Assembly: GCF_014646655.1 (NCBI RefSeq)
Contig: NZ_BMNR01000002.1
Coordinates: 213,942-277,941, forward strand
Direction: 5' to 3'
From: Yeosuana aromativorans
GTDB lineage: Bacteria; Bacteroidota; Bacteroidia; Flavobacteriales; Flavobacteriaceae
DNA length: 64,000 bases
The stretch's first letter is position 1. Each line of letters opens with the position of its first letter. This document shows, in pieces, positions 8,874 to 17,008 of the stretch. Below the pieces are notes generated by a model that was not told the origin of the DNA, did no database searches, and was given only the letters and a program-made list of their open reading frames with translations. The translations under genes were made by a program, and so were the position numbers.

Positions 8874-9191
8874 TTAATACATCTGCTTCAATATAGCATT
8901 TACATCATCCAAAAACTCACCTTCATCAAACGGCAATAGTTTATTTGCCAATTCCAACGTTTTTCTAATATCAATACCATTATCATCTGTTACGTTAGAG
9001 GAATCAATATGACTTGCCATGATACAAACGTTTATCAAGGATTCAATGGTTATAAATAAATCCAGGTAACCATCGAACTGTAAAAATGAGGCTCTAAATT
9101 TATCCTTCTGTACATTTGAGGGGTTCAAGGTTACTAATCGACACTTTGCTGATTTTATTAATTTATTGAGCTCTTTCTTTTTTGCACTCAT
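8874..9191 (-). CDS. Hypothetical protein, tail-domain paralogue (third gene of HEPN operon)
   Basis: The start was set at ATG 9191 (105 residues), because the upstream extension to 9278 overlaps the preceding gene and looks like out-of-frame sequence. The core reads FLQFDGYLDLFITIESLINVCIMASHID, then a helix ending LLPFDEGEFLDDV. The same pattern (aromatic-G-x-L-D, I-x-x-L-L-x-V-C-x-x-A, then LLP-hydrophilic-hydrophobic-L-D) is seen in the two upstream genes, so the three share a domain. Function is unknown. Confidence 0.6.
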   Translation of the reverse strand: MSAKKKELNKLIKSAKCRLVTLNPSNVQKDKFRASFLQFDGYLDLFITIESLINVCIMASHIDSSNVTDDNGIDIRKTLELANKLLPFDEGEFLDDVNAILKQMY

Positions 9192-9210
9192 AGCCAATGA
9201 AGTTTTAGTG

Positions 9211-9561
9211 TTAACTTTTTTTATCTTCTCCTTCGGAAATAATTTCGGTGATCTTGTCCAAGCAGAACATTTGGTCATGTGGCAAGAGGTCGATGACCAT
9301 TTCCAATACCTTGGTCACACTGTTTATCGGGGTTTTATTGCTATGCTTGGGATAAACGAAAGTGCCATTCCCATCAAGTGCAAAATAACACACTTCCAAG
9401 AGTGCGGAAATACTGCTGGTGATGTCTTCATTATCAAAAACCTCGAACCCGATGGTCTTTCTGGTCCTGTTACCATAGGGTTCCATGCTTACTCCAGGGA
9501 AGTTTTTAATGTGTCTTTTTATTGTCTTTAATCTGTTTTTATGTTTATTTTTTTCTTTCAT
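9211..9561 (-). CDS. Hypothetical protein, tail-domain paralogue (second gene of HEPN operon)
   Basis: The protein has 116 residues and overlaps the stop of the HEPN gene by 17 bases. The N-terminus is basic (KEKNKHKNRLKTIKRHIK). The rest repeats the pattern of the C-terminal part of the HEPN protein: ISALLEVCYFALD, then VLEMVIDLLPHDQMFCLDKI. It therefore appears to be a free-standing copy of that tail domain. No catalytic motif is visible. Confidence 0.6.
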   Translation of the reverse strand: MKEKNKHKNRLKTIKRHIKNFPGVSMEPYGNRTRKTIGFEVFDNEDITSSISALLEVCYFALDGNGTFVYPKHSNKTPINSVTKVLEMVIDLLPHDQMFCLDKITEIISEGEDKKS

Positions 9562-10726
9562 CAGCTATTGTTTCTGGTTCTAAAGCTAAATCCCTAATGA
9601 CATCCAATAGCTCCATTTCGTTATGGGGTATCATATCCAAGATGTATCCCAAAACTTCCCTAATATTATGTTCCGGTTCAGGGATAGAGCGGGTTGGAAA
9701 GTATTCTACTTCCATGGCAAGTATACAGACCTTCAACAGATTTGAAATCATAAATGAAAGATCCAAATAGCCTTCGGCAACTAATCCAATCGTATAATAT
9801 CCTTCTTTATAGGGATATGGTTTTAAAGCCGAAAAATCCTTTTTTGATAGCGATTTAATGAATTTAAATATCTCTTTGTCATTTGTGGAATTAGATTCAG
9901 TATTAGAGGTACTTATTTCCCTTGGTTGAACTGATGGCATTTTGCAAGCCTCTATTTTAGCTTTAGATAAAGCGGTAATAATAGATGCAATCTCATTAGC
10001 CTTCTCTAATATTTTATGGATTTGTTCCAAATTAATATGGTAGTTGTTATCATAGCGGGTAGTTATATACGCATCATCCAAAATTTTTAAAAGACTTTGC
10101 TCCTCCTCTACTTCACTGCTAAAAAGATTACTAAGTACTGGTGAAAATGCTGTTATATACATTTGAAGCTCCTTTATGCTATGGCTTTTGCGTTCCTTGC
10201 CCATAATAAGAAGAGCTGCATACCGAAACCACAGTTCAATATATTGGTGCAACATGTACGCCGCATGGGACAGATTGTTTTTTTCGATAAAAAATGTAGC
10301 GCCGTCTAAAAATGCCTCAATTTTATCATGTTCCTTTTCAAAAGCGGATTGTATGTTGGCAATTGTTTTTTCGGATATCTGGTATTCATAAAAACTGTCC
10401 AATTCTACATCTTGATTATGGTAAATGACGTTATCCCAGGTACAACCATTTACAAAAAACAAATTGCCTGTATTTAATTGTTGCTGTGCATATTCACAGG
10501 AAAATATCCGATATAGAAAATCAGTTTCGTTCTGAAATATTTTAGCGACCATTGACGATAACTCTTTGGTTAATGAAGTACAATTATCTTCTAAAATAAC
10601 AATCAAAAGGGATTTGCTGTAATCTTCAAATTCAATGTTTGACTTGTAAATGTACTTTACCTCAAGAAGAGCCAGGAGCCTATTTATGACCTGTTCCCCA
10701 TTTGTACTAGCCTTTTGAATCATCAT
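9545..10726 (-). CDS. HEPN-domain protein with C-terminal tail domain
   Basis: The protein has 393 residues. Residues ~1-115 form an N-terminal domain that I do not recognise (nucleotidyltransferase-like proteins often hold this place, but no GS..D signature is seen). Residues ~150-245 resemble a HEPN helical domain (LSHAAYMLHQYIELWFRYAA, then KSHSIKEL and AYITTRYDNNY). No classical RX4-6H ribonuclease motif was found. Residues ~290-390 form the tail domain shared with the two following genes (GYLDLSFMISNLLKVCILA, ILDMIPHNEMELLDVI). It is the first gene of a three-gene operon, divergent from an XRE regulator. HEPN proteins are common in toxin and defence systems, but that role here is inference. 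Confidence 0.65.
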   Translation of the reverse strand: MMIQKASTNGEQVINRLLALLEVKYIYKSNIEFEDYSKSLLIVILEDNCTSLTKELSSMVAKIFQNETDFLYRIFSCEYAQQQLNTGNLFFVNGCTWDNVIYHNQDVELDSFYEYQISEKTIANIQSAFEKEHDKIEAFLDGATFFIEKNNLSHAAYMLHQYIELWFRYAALLIMGKERKSHSIKELQMYITAFSPVLSNLFSSEVEEEQSLLKILDDAYITTRYDNNYHINLEQIHKILEKANEIASIITALSKAKIEACKMPSVQPREISTSNTESNSTNDKEIFKFIKSLSKKDFSALKPYPYKEGYYTIGLVAEGYLDLSFMISNLLKVCILAMEVEYFPTRSIPEPEHNIREVLGYILDMIPHNEMELLDVIRDLALEPETIADERKK

Positions 10727-10814
10727 TTTGATAGTTTAAGGTTATAAAAGTTTATATAATCAGATATTTATTTCTTATAATAAGAACTAATGTACATATA
10801 TTATGATAAAATAA

Positions 10815-10822
10815 CAAATTTA
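10815..10822 (-). promoter_or_regulatory. Candidate -7 box for the HEPN operon
   Basis: CAAATTTA on the plus strand reads TAAATTTG on the minus strand, a full match to TAnnTTTG, about 90 bases upstream of the HEPN gene start. No clear -33 TTG was found at the expected spacing. Confidence 0.3.
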
Positions 10823-10863
10823 AGTTTAGAATATCGGAATAATTTATCTTAAAGATTAAATTT

Positions 10864-11106
10864 ATGTACACAAAACAGGACAAAAACATGACTGAATTAG
10901 GACTTTATTTTGCTAAAAAATCTATTAATAGATCAGATGTTTCTCGAAAAACAGGTATTAGTAAAACACGATTAAGTGAACTTTCAAATAATTCTAAAAC
11001 ACAATTAAAAGTAAATGAACTTTACTTGATTGCTCTTGCTGTTGATGAAGACCCGGGTGAATTGTTAAAGGAAGTGTGTAAGAAACTTGAACTGCCGAAA
11101 GAGTAA
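10864..11106 (+). CDS. XRE-family helix-turn-helix regulator
   Basis: The protein has 80 residues. A Cro/C1-type helix-turn-helix is readable: INRSDVSRKTGISKTRLSELS (residues ~20-40), followed by KVNELYLIALAVDEDPGELL. An internal ATG at codon 9 is an alternative start. It lies 91 bases before the fic gene on the same strand and divergent from the HEPN operon, so it may repress one or both. No ligand or partner domain is present. Confidence 0.75.
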   Translation: MYTKQDKNMTELGLYFAKKSINRSDVSRKTGISKTRLSELSNNSKTQLKVNELYLIALAVDEDPGELLKEVCKKLELPKE

Positions 11107-11125
11107 TAACCAAAATAAATGATTT

Positions 11126-11198
11126 TGAGCTAAATAAAATCACTATATAGCTCATAAAAATGTTATATTTGAGCTATAAAACTCTAAAATATAGCTCA
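11126..11198 (+). promoter_or_regulatory. Repeated inverted operator-like sites around the fic promoter
   Basis: Half-sites TGAGCTA (11126-11132), TATAGCTCA (11146-11154), TGAGCTATA (11170-11178) and TATAGCTCA (11190-11198) form two inverted repeats. A consensus -7 box TATATTTG (11164-11171) lies between them, and the last half-site runs into the fic start codon. A protein bound here would block transcription start, which suggests autoregulation by Fic's C-terminal winged helix or repression by the XRE protein. Confidence 0.55.
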
Positions 11199-12307
11199 TG
11201 GAACGTAAGATTTGGAATTGGCAATCCAAAGAATGGCCAAACTTCTCCTATAATGAAAATGAATTAAAAGCACTGGAAATACAATTCTCTAAAAACAGTG
11301 GCACGGTTTCGGGCGCTTTTAAGCATGTTGGTGATAATGAAAAAGAGCATCTTATTATTGAGATGCTTTCTAGTGAAGCTTTAAAAACATCAGAAATAGA
11401 GGGAGAGTATTTAGATAGAGATAGCATCCAGTCTTCCATTAAAAAAAATCTGGGATTACATGTTGATAACAGAAAGATAGCTCCGGCAGAGTATGGCATT
11501 TCTGAAATGATGGTCGATTTATATCGCAATTATCAAAAACCCTTAACGCATGAACAATTGTTTGATTGGCACAAGATGCTAACCAATGGTAGACGTGACT
11601 TAACTGATGTTGGTAAATATCGAACACATGAAGACGCCATGCAGGTAGTTTCTGGACGGTTAGATAAACCTTCCGTTCATTTTGAAGCACCTCCATCTCG
11701 TGCCATGCAAAATGAAATGGAACAATTTATAACTTGGTTTAATAGTTGTCATTTACAAGAGACTACATTATTGCCCATGGCAAAAGCAGGTATCACGCAT
11801 CTTTATTTTGTAAGCATACATCCCTTTGAAGATGGCAATGGACGGATTTCTCGTGCATTGGCTGAAAAGTCCATATCGCTTAGTATTGGTCAAGCTGCCT
11901 TAATTTCTTTATCTAAAACCATTGAAGCCAATAAAAAGTCCTATTACGATGCTTTGGAGAAAAATAATAAAACCTGTGATATTACTGACTGGTTGAGCTA
12001 TTTTGGAAGAACCATTTTAAATGCACAAGAAGAAACCATTTCGCTAATTGATTTTATAATAGAGAAAGCAAAGTTTTTAGATCGTTACGCAAACCAAATA
12101 AATGAGCGACAATTAAAAGTTGTAAATAGATTATTCGCAGCGGGACCCCAAGGTTTTGTAGGAGGTTTAAGTGCTGAAAACTACATAAGAATTGCAAAGA
12201 CATCAGCATCAACAGCCACCCGTGACTTAAAGGATTTGGTAGATAAGAAAGCGCTAATGAAAACAGGTGCATTGAAAGGAACTCGATATTGGTTGAATAT
12301 TGGTTGA
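11198..12307 (+). CDS. Fic-family protein (AMP-transferase type) with C-terminal winged helix
   Basis: The protein has 369 residues. The Fic signature HPFEDGNGRISR is intact (near residue 210), with the catalytic His. The N-terminal part contains an inhibitory motif of the (S/T)xxxE(G/N) type (TSEIEG, near residue 70), as in class II Fic proteins that hold themselves inactive. The C-terminal ~70 residues (TSASTATRDLKDLVDKKAL, then GTRYWLN) form a winged helix that could bind the palindromic sites upstream. Fic enzymes transfer AMP to hydroxyl side chains of target proteins. Because no separate antitoxin gene is seen, this is probably a self-regulated enzyme rather than a toxin-antitoxin pair. 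Confidence 0.9.
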   Translation: MERKIWNWQSKEWPNFSYNENELKALEIQFSKNSGTVSGAFKHVGDNEKEHLIIEMLSSEALKTSEIEGEYLDRDSIQSSIKKNLGLHVDNRKIAPAEYGISEMMVDLYRNYQKPLTHEQLFDWHKMLTNGRRDLTDVGKYRTHEDAMQVVSGRLDKPSVHFEAPPSRAMQNEMEQFITWFNSCHLQETTLLPMAKAGITHLYFVSIHPFEDGNGRISRALAEKSISLSIGQAALISLSKTIEANKKSYYDALEKNNKTCDITDWLSYFGRTILNAQEETISLIDFIIEKAKFLDRYANQINERQLKVVNRLFAAGPQGFVGGLSAENYIRIAKTSASTATRDLKDLVDKKALMKTGALKGTRYWLNIG

Positions 12308-12466
12308 CAAAATGTCTCTTTTGGGTAAAAAACAATTGTGCCTGAACGTCTATCTGTCAAATATTTTTGGAAGATTTTTCTTATTTAAAAATAAAAGAAT
12401 ATATTTAAAATCAATTGATTTTAATGAAAGTATAGGTTTCAAATTGATTCATATGGAAGTACACAT

Positions 12467-12541
12467 AAAAAAGCCCCGAAGATAGTCGAGGCGCTAAATG
12501 TTTTCACAACGGAATAATCCTTATTGTGAATTGCTTTCAGT
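12467..12541 (-). ncRNA. tracrRNA of the type II-C CRISPR system
   Basis: On the minus strand, directly upstream of and divergent from cas9, an anti-repeat of 17 bases (12524-12540) is the exact complement of the CRISPR repeat end (crRNA strand TTGTGAATTGCTTTCAG). It is followed by a small nexus-like hairpin (12511-12520, GGATTATTCC) and a terminator hairpin: GCCTCGA/TCGGGGC (12486-12492 with 12473-12479, one G-U pair) followed by six U (12472-12467). A -7 box TATATTTG lies at 12553-12546, so transcription should start near 12541, right at the anti-repeat. Predicted length about 75 nt. Ends are inferred. Confidence 0.85.
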
Positions 12542-12545
12542 GATA

Positions 12546-12553
12546 CAAATATA
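12546..12553 (-). promoter_or_regulatory. -7 box of the tracrRNA promoter
   Basis: Minus-strand TATATTTG is a full match to TAnnTTTG and lies 5 bases upstream of the anti-repeat. No strong -33 TTG is visible at the normal distance. Confidence 0.5.
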
Positions 12554-12569
12554 ATAAAATAACTTAAAG

Positions 12570-12600
12570 TTGAAATACGGGTTTCCGTAAATATCTTTTG
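12570..12600 (+). promoter_or_regulatory. Possible cas9 promoter
   Basis: TTG (12570-12572), 19 bases, then TATCTTTTG (12592-12600): this resembles the TTG-N19-TAnnTTTG promoter but has one extra T in the -7 box. It lies 50 bases upstream of the cas9 ATG and just behind the divergent tracrRNA promoter. Confidence 0.35.
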
Positions 12601-12649
12601 GCAGTTGTTTGTAATTTTTGATTTTTAAATTATTTAATAAATAAAGGAA

Positions 12650-15600
12650 ATGAAACGAATTTTAGGACTGGATTTGGGAACAACCAGTATTGGTTTTGCA
12701 TATATTAAAGAGGGTGAAAATGAAAAAGAACTCTCATCTATTGAAAAGATTGGTGTTCGGGTTAATCCATTAACTACAGATGAACAGACCAATTTTGAAA
12801 AAGGGAAACCATTAACCACCAATGCAGATAGAACATTAAAACGCGGAGCAAGACGCAATCTTGACCGTTACAAACAGCGCAGAGAAAACTTGATTGAGGT
12901 TTTAAAAAAATCTAATTTAATTTCTGATGATATTATTTTAACGGAAAATGGAAAAAACACAACTTTTGAAACATGGCATTTGCGAACAAAAGCTGTGAAC
13001 GAAAAAATAGAAAAACACGAATTGACTCGTGTACTTTTGGCGATTAATAAAAAACGAGGTTACAAGAGCAGCCGAAAAACAAAAAACGAGGAAGATGGAC
13101 AAGCTGTTGATGGAATGGGAATTGCAAAGCGTTTGTATGAAGAAAACATAACGCCCGGTCAATTGGCTTTTCAGTTTTTGCAAAAAGGAAAAACAATGCT
13201 TCCTGATTTTTACCGTTCCGATTTACAAGCTGAATTTGATACGGTTTGGAACTTTCAAAAGCAATTTTATTCTGAAATTTTTACTGATGAATTTTACAAA
13301 GAATTGCAAGGCAAAGGACAGCGGGCAACTTCTGCCTTGTTTTGGATAACGTGCAAATTCAATGTTGCCGAAATAAAAGATTTGGAAGATAGCCTAAAAA
13401 CTGAAAAAACAATTAAATTCAACAAAAGGCAGCAAAAGAAATTACAAGCTTATAAATGGAGAAGTGATGCTATTTCTAAGCAACTGCCAAAGGAAGAAGT
13501 CGCTTTTGTATTAACTGAAATCAACAACGATTTAAATAAATCAAGTGGTTATCTCGGAGCTATTTCCGACAGAAGCAAGGAACTCTATTTCAACAAAGAA
13601 ACCGTTGGGCAATATCTATACAAGCAATTACAACAAAATTCACATACACGCTTAAAAAACCAAGTGTTTTACCGTCAGGATTATTTGGACGAGTTTGAAG
13701 CGATATGGGAAACGCAAGCCAGATTTCATTCTGAATTGACGGAAGAACTGAAAGAAGAAATCCGGGATATTGTTATTTTCTACCAACGAAAACTAAAGTC
13801 ACAAAAAGGACTCATCAGTTTTTGCGAGTTTGAAAGCGAAGAAAAACTTATTGACGGCAAAAAGAAAACCATAGGTCGTAGAGTTGCGCCAAAATCTTCG
13901 CCTTTGTTTCAGGAGTTTAAGATTTGGCAGAACCTGAACAATGTTTTGGTACGAAAAAAAGGAAGCCGAAAACGAATCGTTAAAAACAATAGCCAAACCA
14001 CACTTTTTGAAGGCGAAGAAGAGATTTTTGAATTTGACCTTGAAACCAAAGAACTCCTTTTTGAAGAACTCAATCTAAAAGGCAAACTAAAGGCCAATGA
14101 CATCATAAAACTGCTCGGTCATAAACCCACAGAATGGGAAATCAACTATTCGCAGTTGGAAGGCAACCATACCAATAAAGCCTTATATGAAGCCTATTTT
14201 AAAATTTTGGAAATAGAAGGCTATGATGTAAAAGACTTGCTGAAAGCAAAATCCACTAAAGATGAAGTAGAATTGGACGACTTGAACGTTCCCGCTTCAG
14301 AAATCAAAGAGATGGTAAAACAGATTTTCGAGACTTTGGAAATCAATATCGAAATATTGGATTTTGATGCGGATTTGGATGGAAAAGCCTTTGAAAAACA
14401 AGCCGCTTATCAACTGTGGCATTTGTTGTATTCTGTTGAAGACGACAGCAAAAAATTCAATGAAGATGATATCTTAATCTATGGAAACGACAACATTGGT
14501 CTAAAAAAACAGTTGTGTACCAAATTTGGTTTCAAGCCCGAACACTCTAAGGTTTTGGTAAATGTTGCTTTTCAAGATGACTACGGAAATCTTTCCACTA
14601 AAGCAATACGCAAAATTTACCCGTTCATTAAAGAACATAAATATTCTGATGCCAGCGAATTGGCGGGTTATCGTCATTCCAAACATTCACTTTCCAAAGA
14701 TGAACTCAAATACCGGGATTTAAAACCCCACTTGGCATTGCTCAAAAAGAACAGTTTGCGCAATCCGGTGGTGGAGAAAATCCTGAACCAAATGGTGAAT
14801 GTGGTAAACACGCTCATTGATACCGAAAGAACAAAAGACCCGAACTTCAAATTTGATGAAATCCGCATTGAACTTGCTCGTGAGTTAAAGAAAAATGCCA
14901 AAGAACGTGCTGAAATGACCACCAATATCAACACAGCCAAAACACGGCACGAGAAAATCGTAAAACTCTTGCAAAACGAATATGGCGTTGCCAATCCAAC
15001 CAGAAACGACATTATTCGCTATAAACTTTACGAAGAACTGAAAAACAACGGTTACAAAGATTTATATACGAACAAGTATATCCCGAGAGGAAAATTGTTT
15101 ACCAAAGAAATTGATATTGAGCATATCATTCCGCAATCCAAAGCCTTTGATGACAGTTTTTCCAATAAAACAATTTGTTACAGAGAGGAAAATTTAAAAA
15201 AGGGCAATAGAACTGCCATAGATTATATTGAAAGCGAATATGGAAGCGAAAAACTTGAAGAATACTTAAACAGAATTACTGTGCTGAACAAAAGTTGGGG
15301 TAAAGACAAACAAGAAGAAGGTATCAGCAAAGCCAAATTCCAAAAGTTGCAAAAACGGGAAAGCGAAATAGGTGAAGGTTTTGCCGAAAGAGATTTGCGG
15401 GATAGTCAGTACATTGCCAAAAAAGCAAAAAGTATGTTGTTTGAAATTACACCTTCGGTTGTTTCCACTTCTGGAAGTATTACGGACCGTTTGCGTGAAG
15501 ATTGGGATTTAATCAACGTTATGAAAGAACTCAATTTGCCTAAATACAGGATGTTGGGGCTTACAGAAATACAAGAACGTAAGTTTGGCAAGCAAGTAGA

Positions 15601-16996
15601 AGTAATTACCGATTGGACTAAACGAAACGACCATCGTCACCACGCTATGGATGCGCTTACGGTCGCTTTTACCAAACATAATCACATTCAATACCTAAAC
15701 TATTTGAATGCCAGAAAGGACGAAAACCACAAACTGCACGGAAACATAATTGCCATTGAAAAAAAAGAAACCGAATTGGTGGAAAATAGTAATGGCAGTA
15801 AAAAAAGATTGTTTAAAAAACCATTGCCAAATTTCCGCCAAATAGCCAAAGAGCATTTGGAAAACGTATTTGTTTCGCATAAAGCGAAAAATAAAGTAGT
15901 TACCAAAAACAAGAACAAAACCAAATGGGGAAAAGGGGAAAAGGTTAAAGTTGAACTCACGCCAAGGGGACAGCTGCACAAAGAAACCGTTTACGGAAAG
16001 TATCACTATTACACCAGTAAAGAAGAAAAAGTGGGGACAAAATTCGATAAGGAAATCATTCAAAAAGTAGCCAATCCGCTTTATAAGAAATTGTTGTTAC
16101 AACGATTGGAAGAAAACAACAATGACCCGAAAAAAGCTTTTGGAGGGAAAAATATCTTGACTAAAAACCCTATATATCTGAATGAAAGTAAAACAGAAGT
16201 TTTGCCTGAAAAAGTAAAATTGGTTTGGTTGGAAGAGGATTTTTCCATCCGAAAGGATGTTACACCCGAAAATTTCAAAGATTTAAAAACAATTGAAAAA
16301 ATATTGGACGAGGGCGTAAAAAGGATTTTGAAAAAACGTTTAAAAGACTTTGGTAACGACCCTAAAAAAGCCTTCTCCGATTTAGATAAAAACCCCATTT
16401 GGCTCAACGAAGAAAATGGAATTTCCATTAAGCGAGTTACCATTTCGGGAGTGAAAAATGCCGAACCTTTGCATTACAAAAAAGACCATCTCGGTAATTT
16501 TATTTTTGATAATGAAAGACACAAAATCCCTGTGGATTATGTAAGTACAGGGAATAACCACCACGTAGCAATTTATAGAGATGAAAAAGGAAACCTACAA
16601 GAAAATGTAGTTTCATTCTATGAAGCAGTAGAACGCATAAATCAAGAATTGCCAATTATAGACAAAACTTTTAATAAACATTTAGGGTGGGAATTTTTGT
16701 TTTCCATGAAGCAAAACGAATATTTCATATTCCCAAATGAGGAGGTAGGATTTGATATTAAGGATATTGATTTACTTGATCCGAAAAATAAAAAGCAAAT
16801 AAGCCCAAATTTGTTTCGGGTGCAAAAGTTCACAATTAAGGATTATTTCTTTCGACATCATTTAGAAACTGATGTCGAAAATAATTCGAATACAAAAAAT
16901 GTTGCTTGGAAGCGTGAAGGTTTGTCTGGGATTAATGGAATTTTAAAAGTTCGCCTTAACCACCTTGGTGATATTGTAAGTGTTGGGGAATATTAA
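12650..16996 (+). CDS. cas9: CRISPR-associated endonuclease Cas9, type II-C
   Basis: The protein has 1448 residues, in the range of the long flavobacterial type II-C Cas9 proteins. All nuclease motifs are intact: RuvC-I GLDLGTTSIG with D8, an Arg-rich bridge helix (RGARRNLDRYKQRR, ~residues 65-78), RuvC-II RIELAREL with E741, HNH IEHIIPQS with H825 and N839, RuvC-III HRHHAMDALTVA with H998 and D1001. It cuts DNA guided by crRNA and tracrRNA. The start ATG follows AAAGGAA. It is followed after 12 bases by cas1. The C-terminal PAM-interacting part contains a duplicated NDPKKAF...KNPI.LNE motif (near 1155 and 1235). No frameshift is seen. Confidence 0.97.
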   Translation: MKRILGLDLGTTSIGFAYIKEGENEKELSSIEKIGVRVNPLTTDEQTNFEKGKPLTTNADRTLKRGARRNLDRYKQRRENLIEVLKKSNLISDDIILTENGKNTTFETWHLRTKAVNEKIEKHELTRVLLAINKKRGYKSSRKTKNEEDGQAVDGMGIAKRLYEENITPGQLAFQFLQKGKTMLPDFYRSDLQAEFDTVWNFQKQFYSEIFTDEFYKELQGKGQRATSALFWITCKFNVAEIKDLEDSLKTEKTIKFNKRQQKKLQAYKWRSDAISKQLPKEEVAFVLTEINNDLNKSSGYLGAISDRSKELYFNKETVGQYLYKQLQQNSHTRLKNQVFYRQDYLDEFEAIWETQARFHSELTEELKEEIRDIVIFYQRKLKSQKGLISFCEFESEEKLIDGKKKTIGRRVAPKSSPLFQEFKIWQNLNNVLVRKKGSRKRIVKNNSQTTLFEGEEEIFEFDLETKELLFEELNLKGKLKANDIIKLLGHKPTEWEINYSQLEGNHTNKALYEAYFKILEIEGYDVKDLLKAKSTKDEVELDDLNVPASEIKEMVKQIFETLEINIEILDFDADLDGKAFEKQAAYQLWHLLYSVEDDSKKFNEDDILIYGNDNIGLKKQLCTKFGFKPEHSKVLVNVAFQDDYGNLSTKAIRKIYPFIKEHKYSDASELAGYRHSKHSLSKDELKYRDLKPHLALLKKNSLRNPVVEKILNQMVNVVNTLIDTERTKDPNFKFDEIRIELARELKKNAKERAEMTTNINTAKTRHEKIVKLLQNEYGVANPTRNDIIRYKLYEELKNNGYKDLYTNKYIPRGKLFTKEIDIEHIIPQSKAFDDSFSNKTICYREENLKKGNRTAIDYIESEYGSEKLEEYLNRITVLNKSWGKDKQEEGISKAKFQKLQKRESEIGEGFAERDLRDSQYIAKKAKSMLFEITPSVVSTSGSITDRLREDWDLINVMKELNLPKYRMLGLTEIQERKFGKQVEVITDWTKRNDHRHHAMDALTVAFTKHNHIQYLNYLNARKDENHKLHGNIIAIEKKETELVENSNGSKKRLFKKPLPNFRQIAKEHLENVFVSHKAKNKVVTKNKNKTKWGKGEKVKVELTPRGQLHKETVYGKYHYYTSKEEKVGTKFDKEIIQKVANPLYKKLLLQRLEENNNDPKKAFGGKNILTKNPIYLNESKTEVLPEKVKLVWLEEDFSIRKDVTPENFKDLKTIEKILDEGVKRILKKRLKDFGNDPKKAFSDLDKNPIWLNEENGISIKRVTISGVKNAEPLHYKKDHLGNFIFDNERHKIPVDYVSTGNNHHVAIYRDEKGNLQENVVSFYEAVERINQELPIIDKTFNKHLGWEFLFSMKQNEYFIFPNEEVGFDIKDIDLLDPKNKKQISPNLFRVQKFTIKDYFFRHHLETDVENNSNTKNVAWKREGLSGINGILKVRLNHLGDIVSVGEY

Positions 16997-17008
16997 AAAG
17001 AGGACAAT

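Noticed and set aside
9166-9531. A 121-residue plus-strand frame opposite the HEPN operon genes
   Set aside because: It is an antisense shadow of two minus-strand genes with shared domains and better starts.
11198-12307. Fic together with the XRE gene as a classic toxin-antitoxin pair
   Set aside because: The Fic protein carries its own inhibitory TSEIEG motif, and the XRE protein has no Fic-inhibitor helix; regulation seems more likely.
12524-12540. A stray CRISPR repeat upstream of cas9
   Set aside because: Only 17 bases match, and they are followed by a nexus-like hairpin and terminator on the opposite strand, which fits the tracrRNA anti-repeat better.
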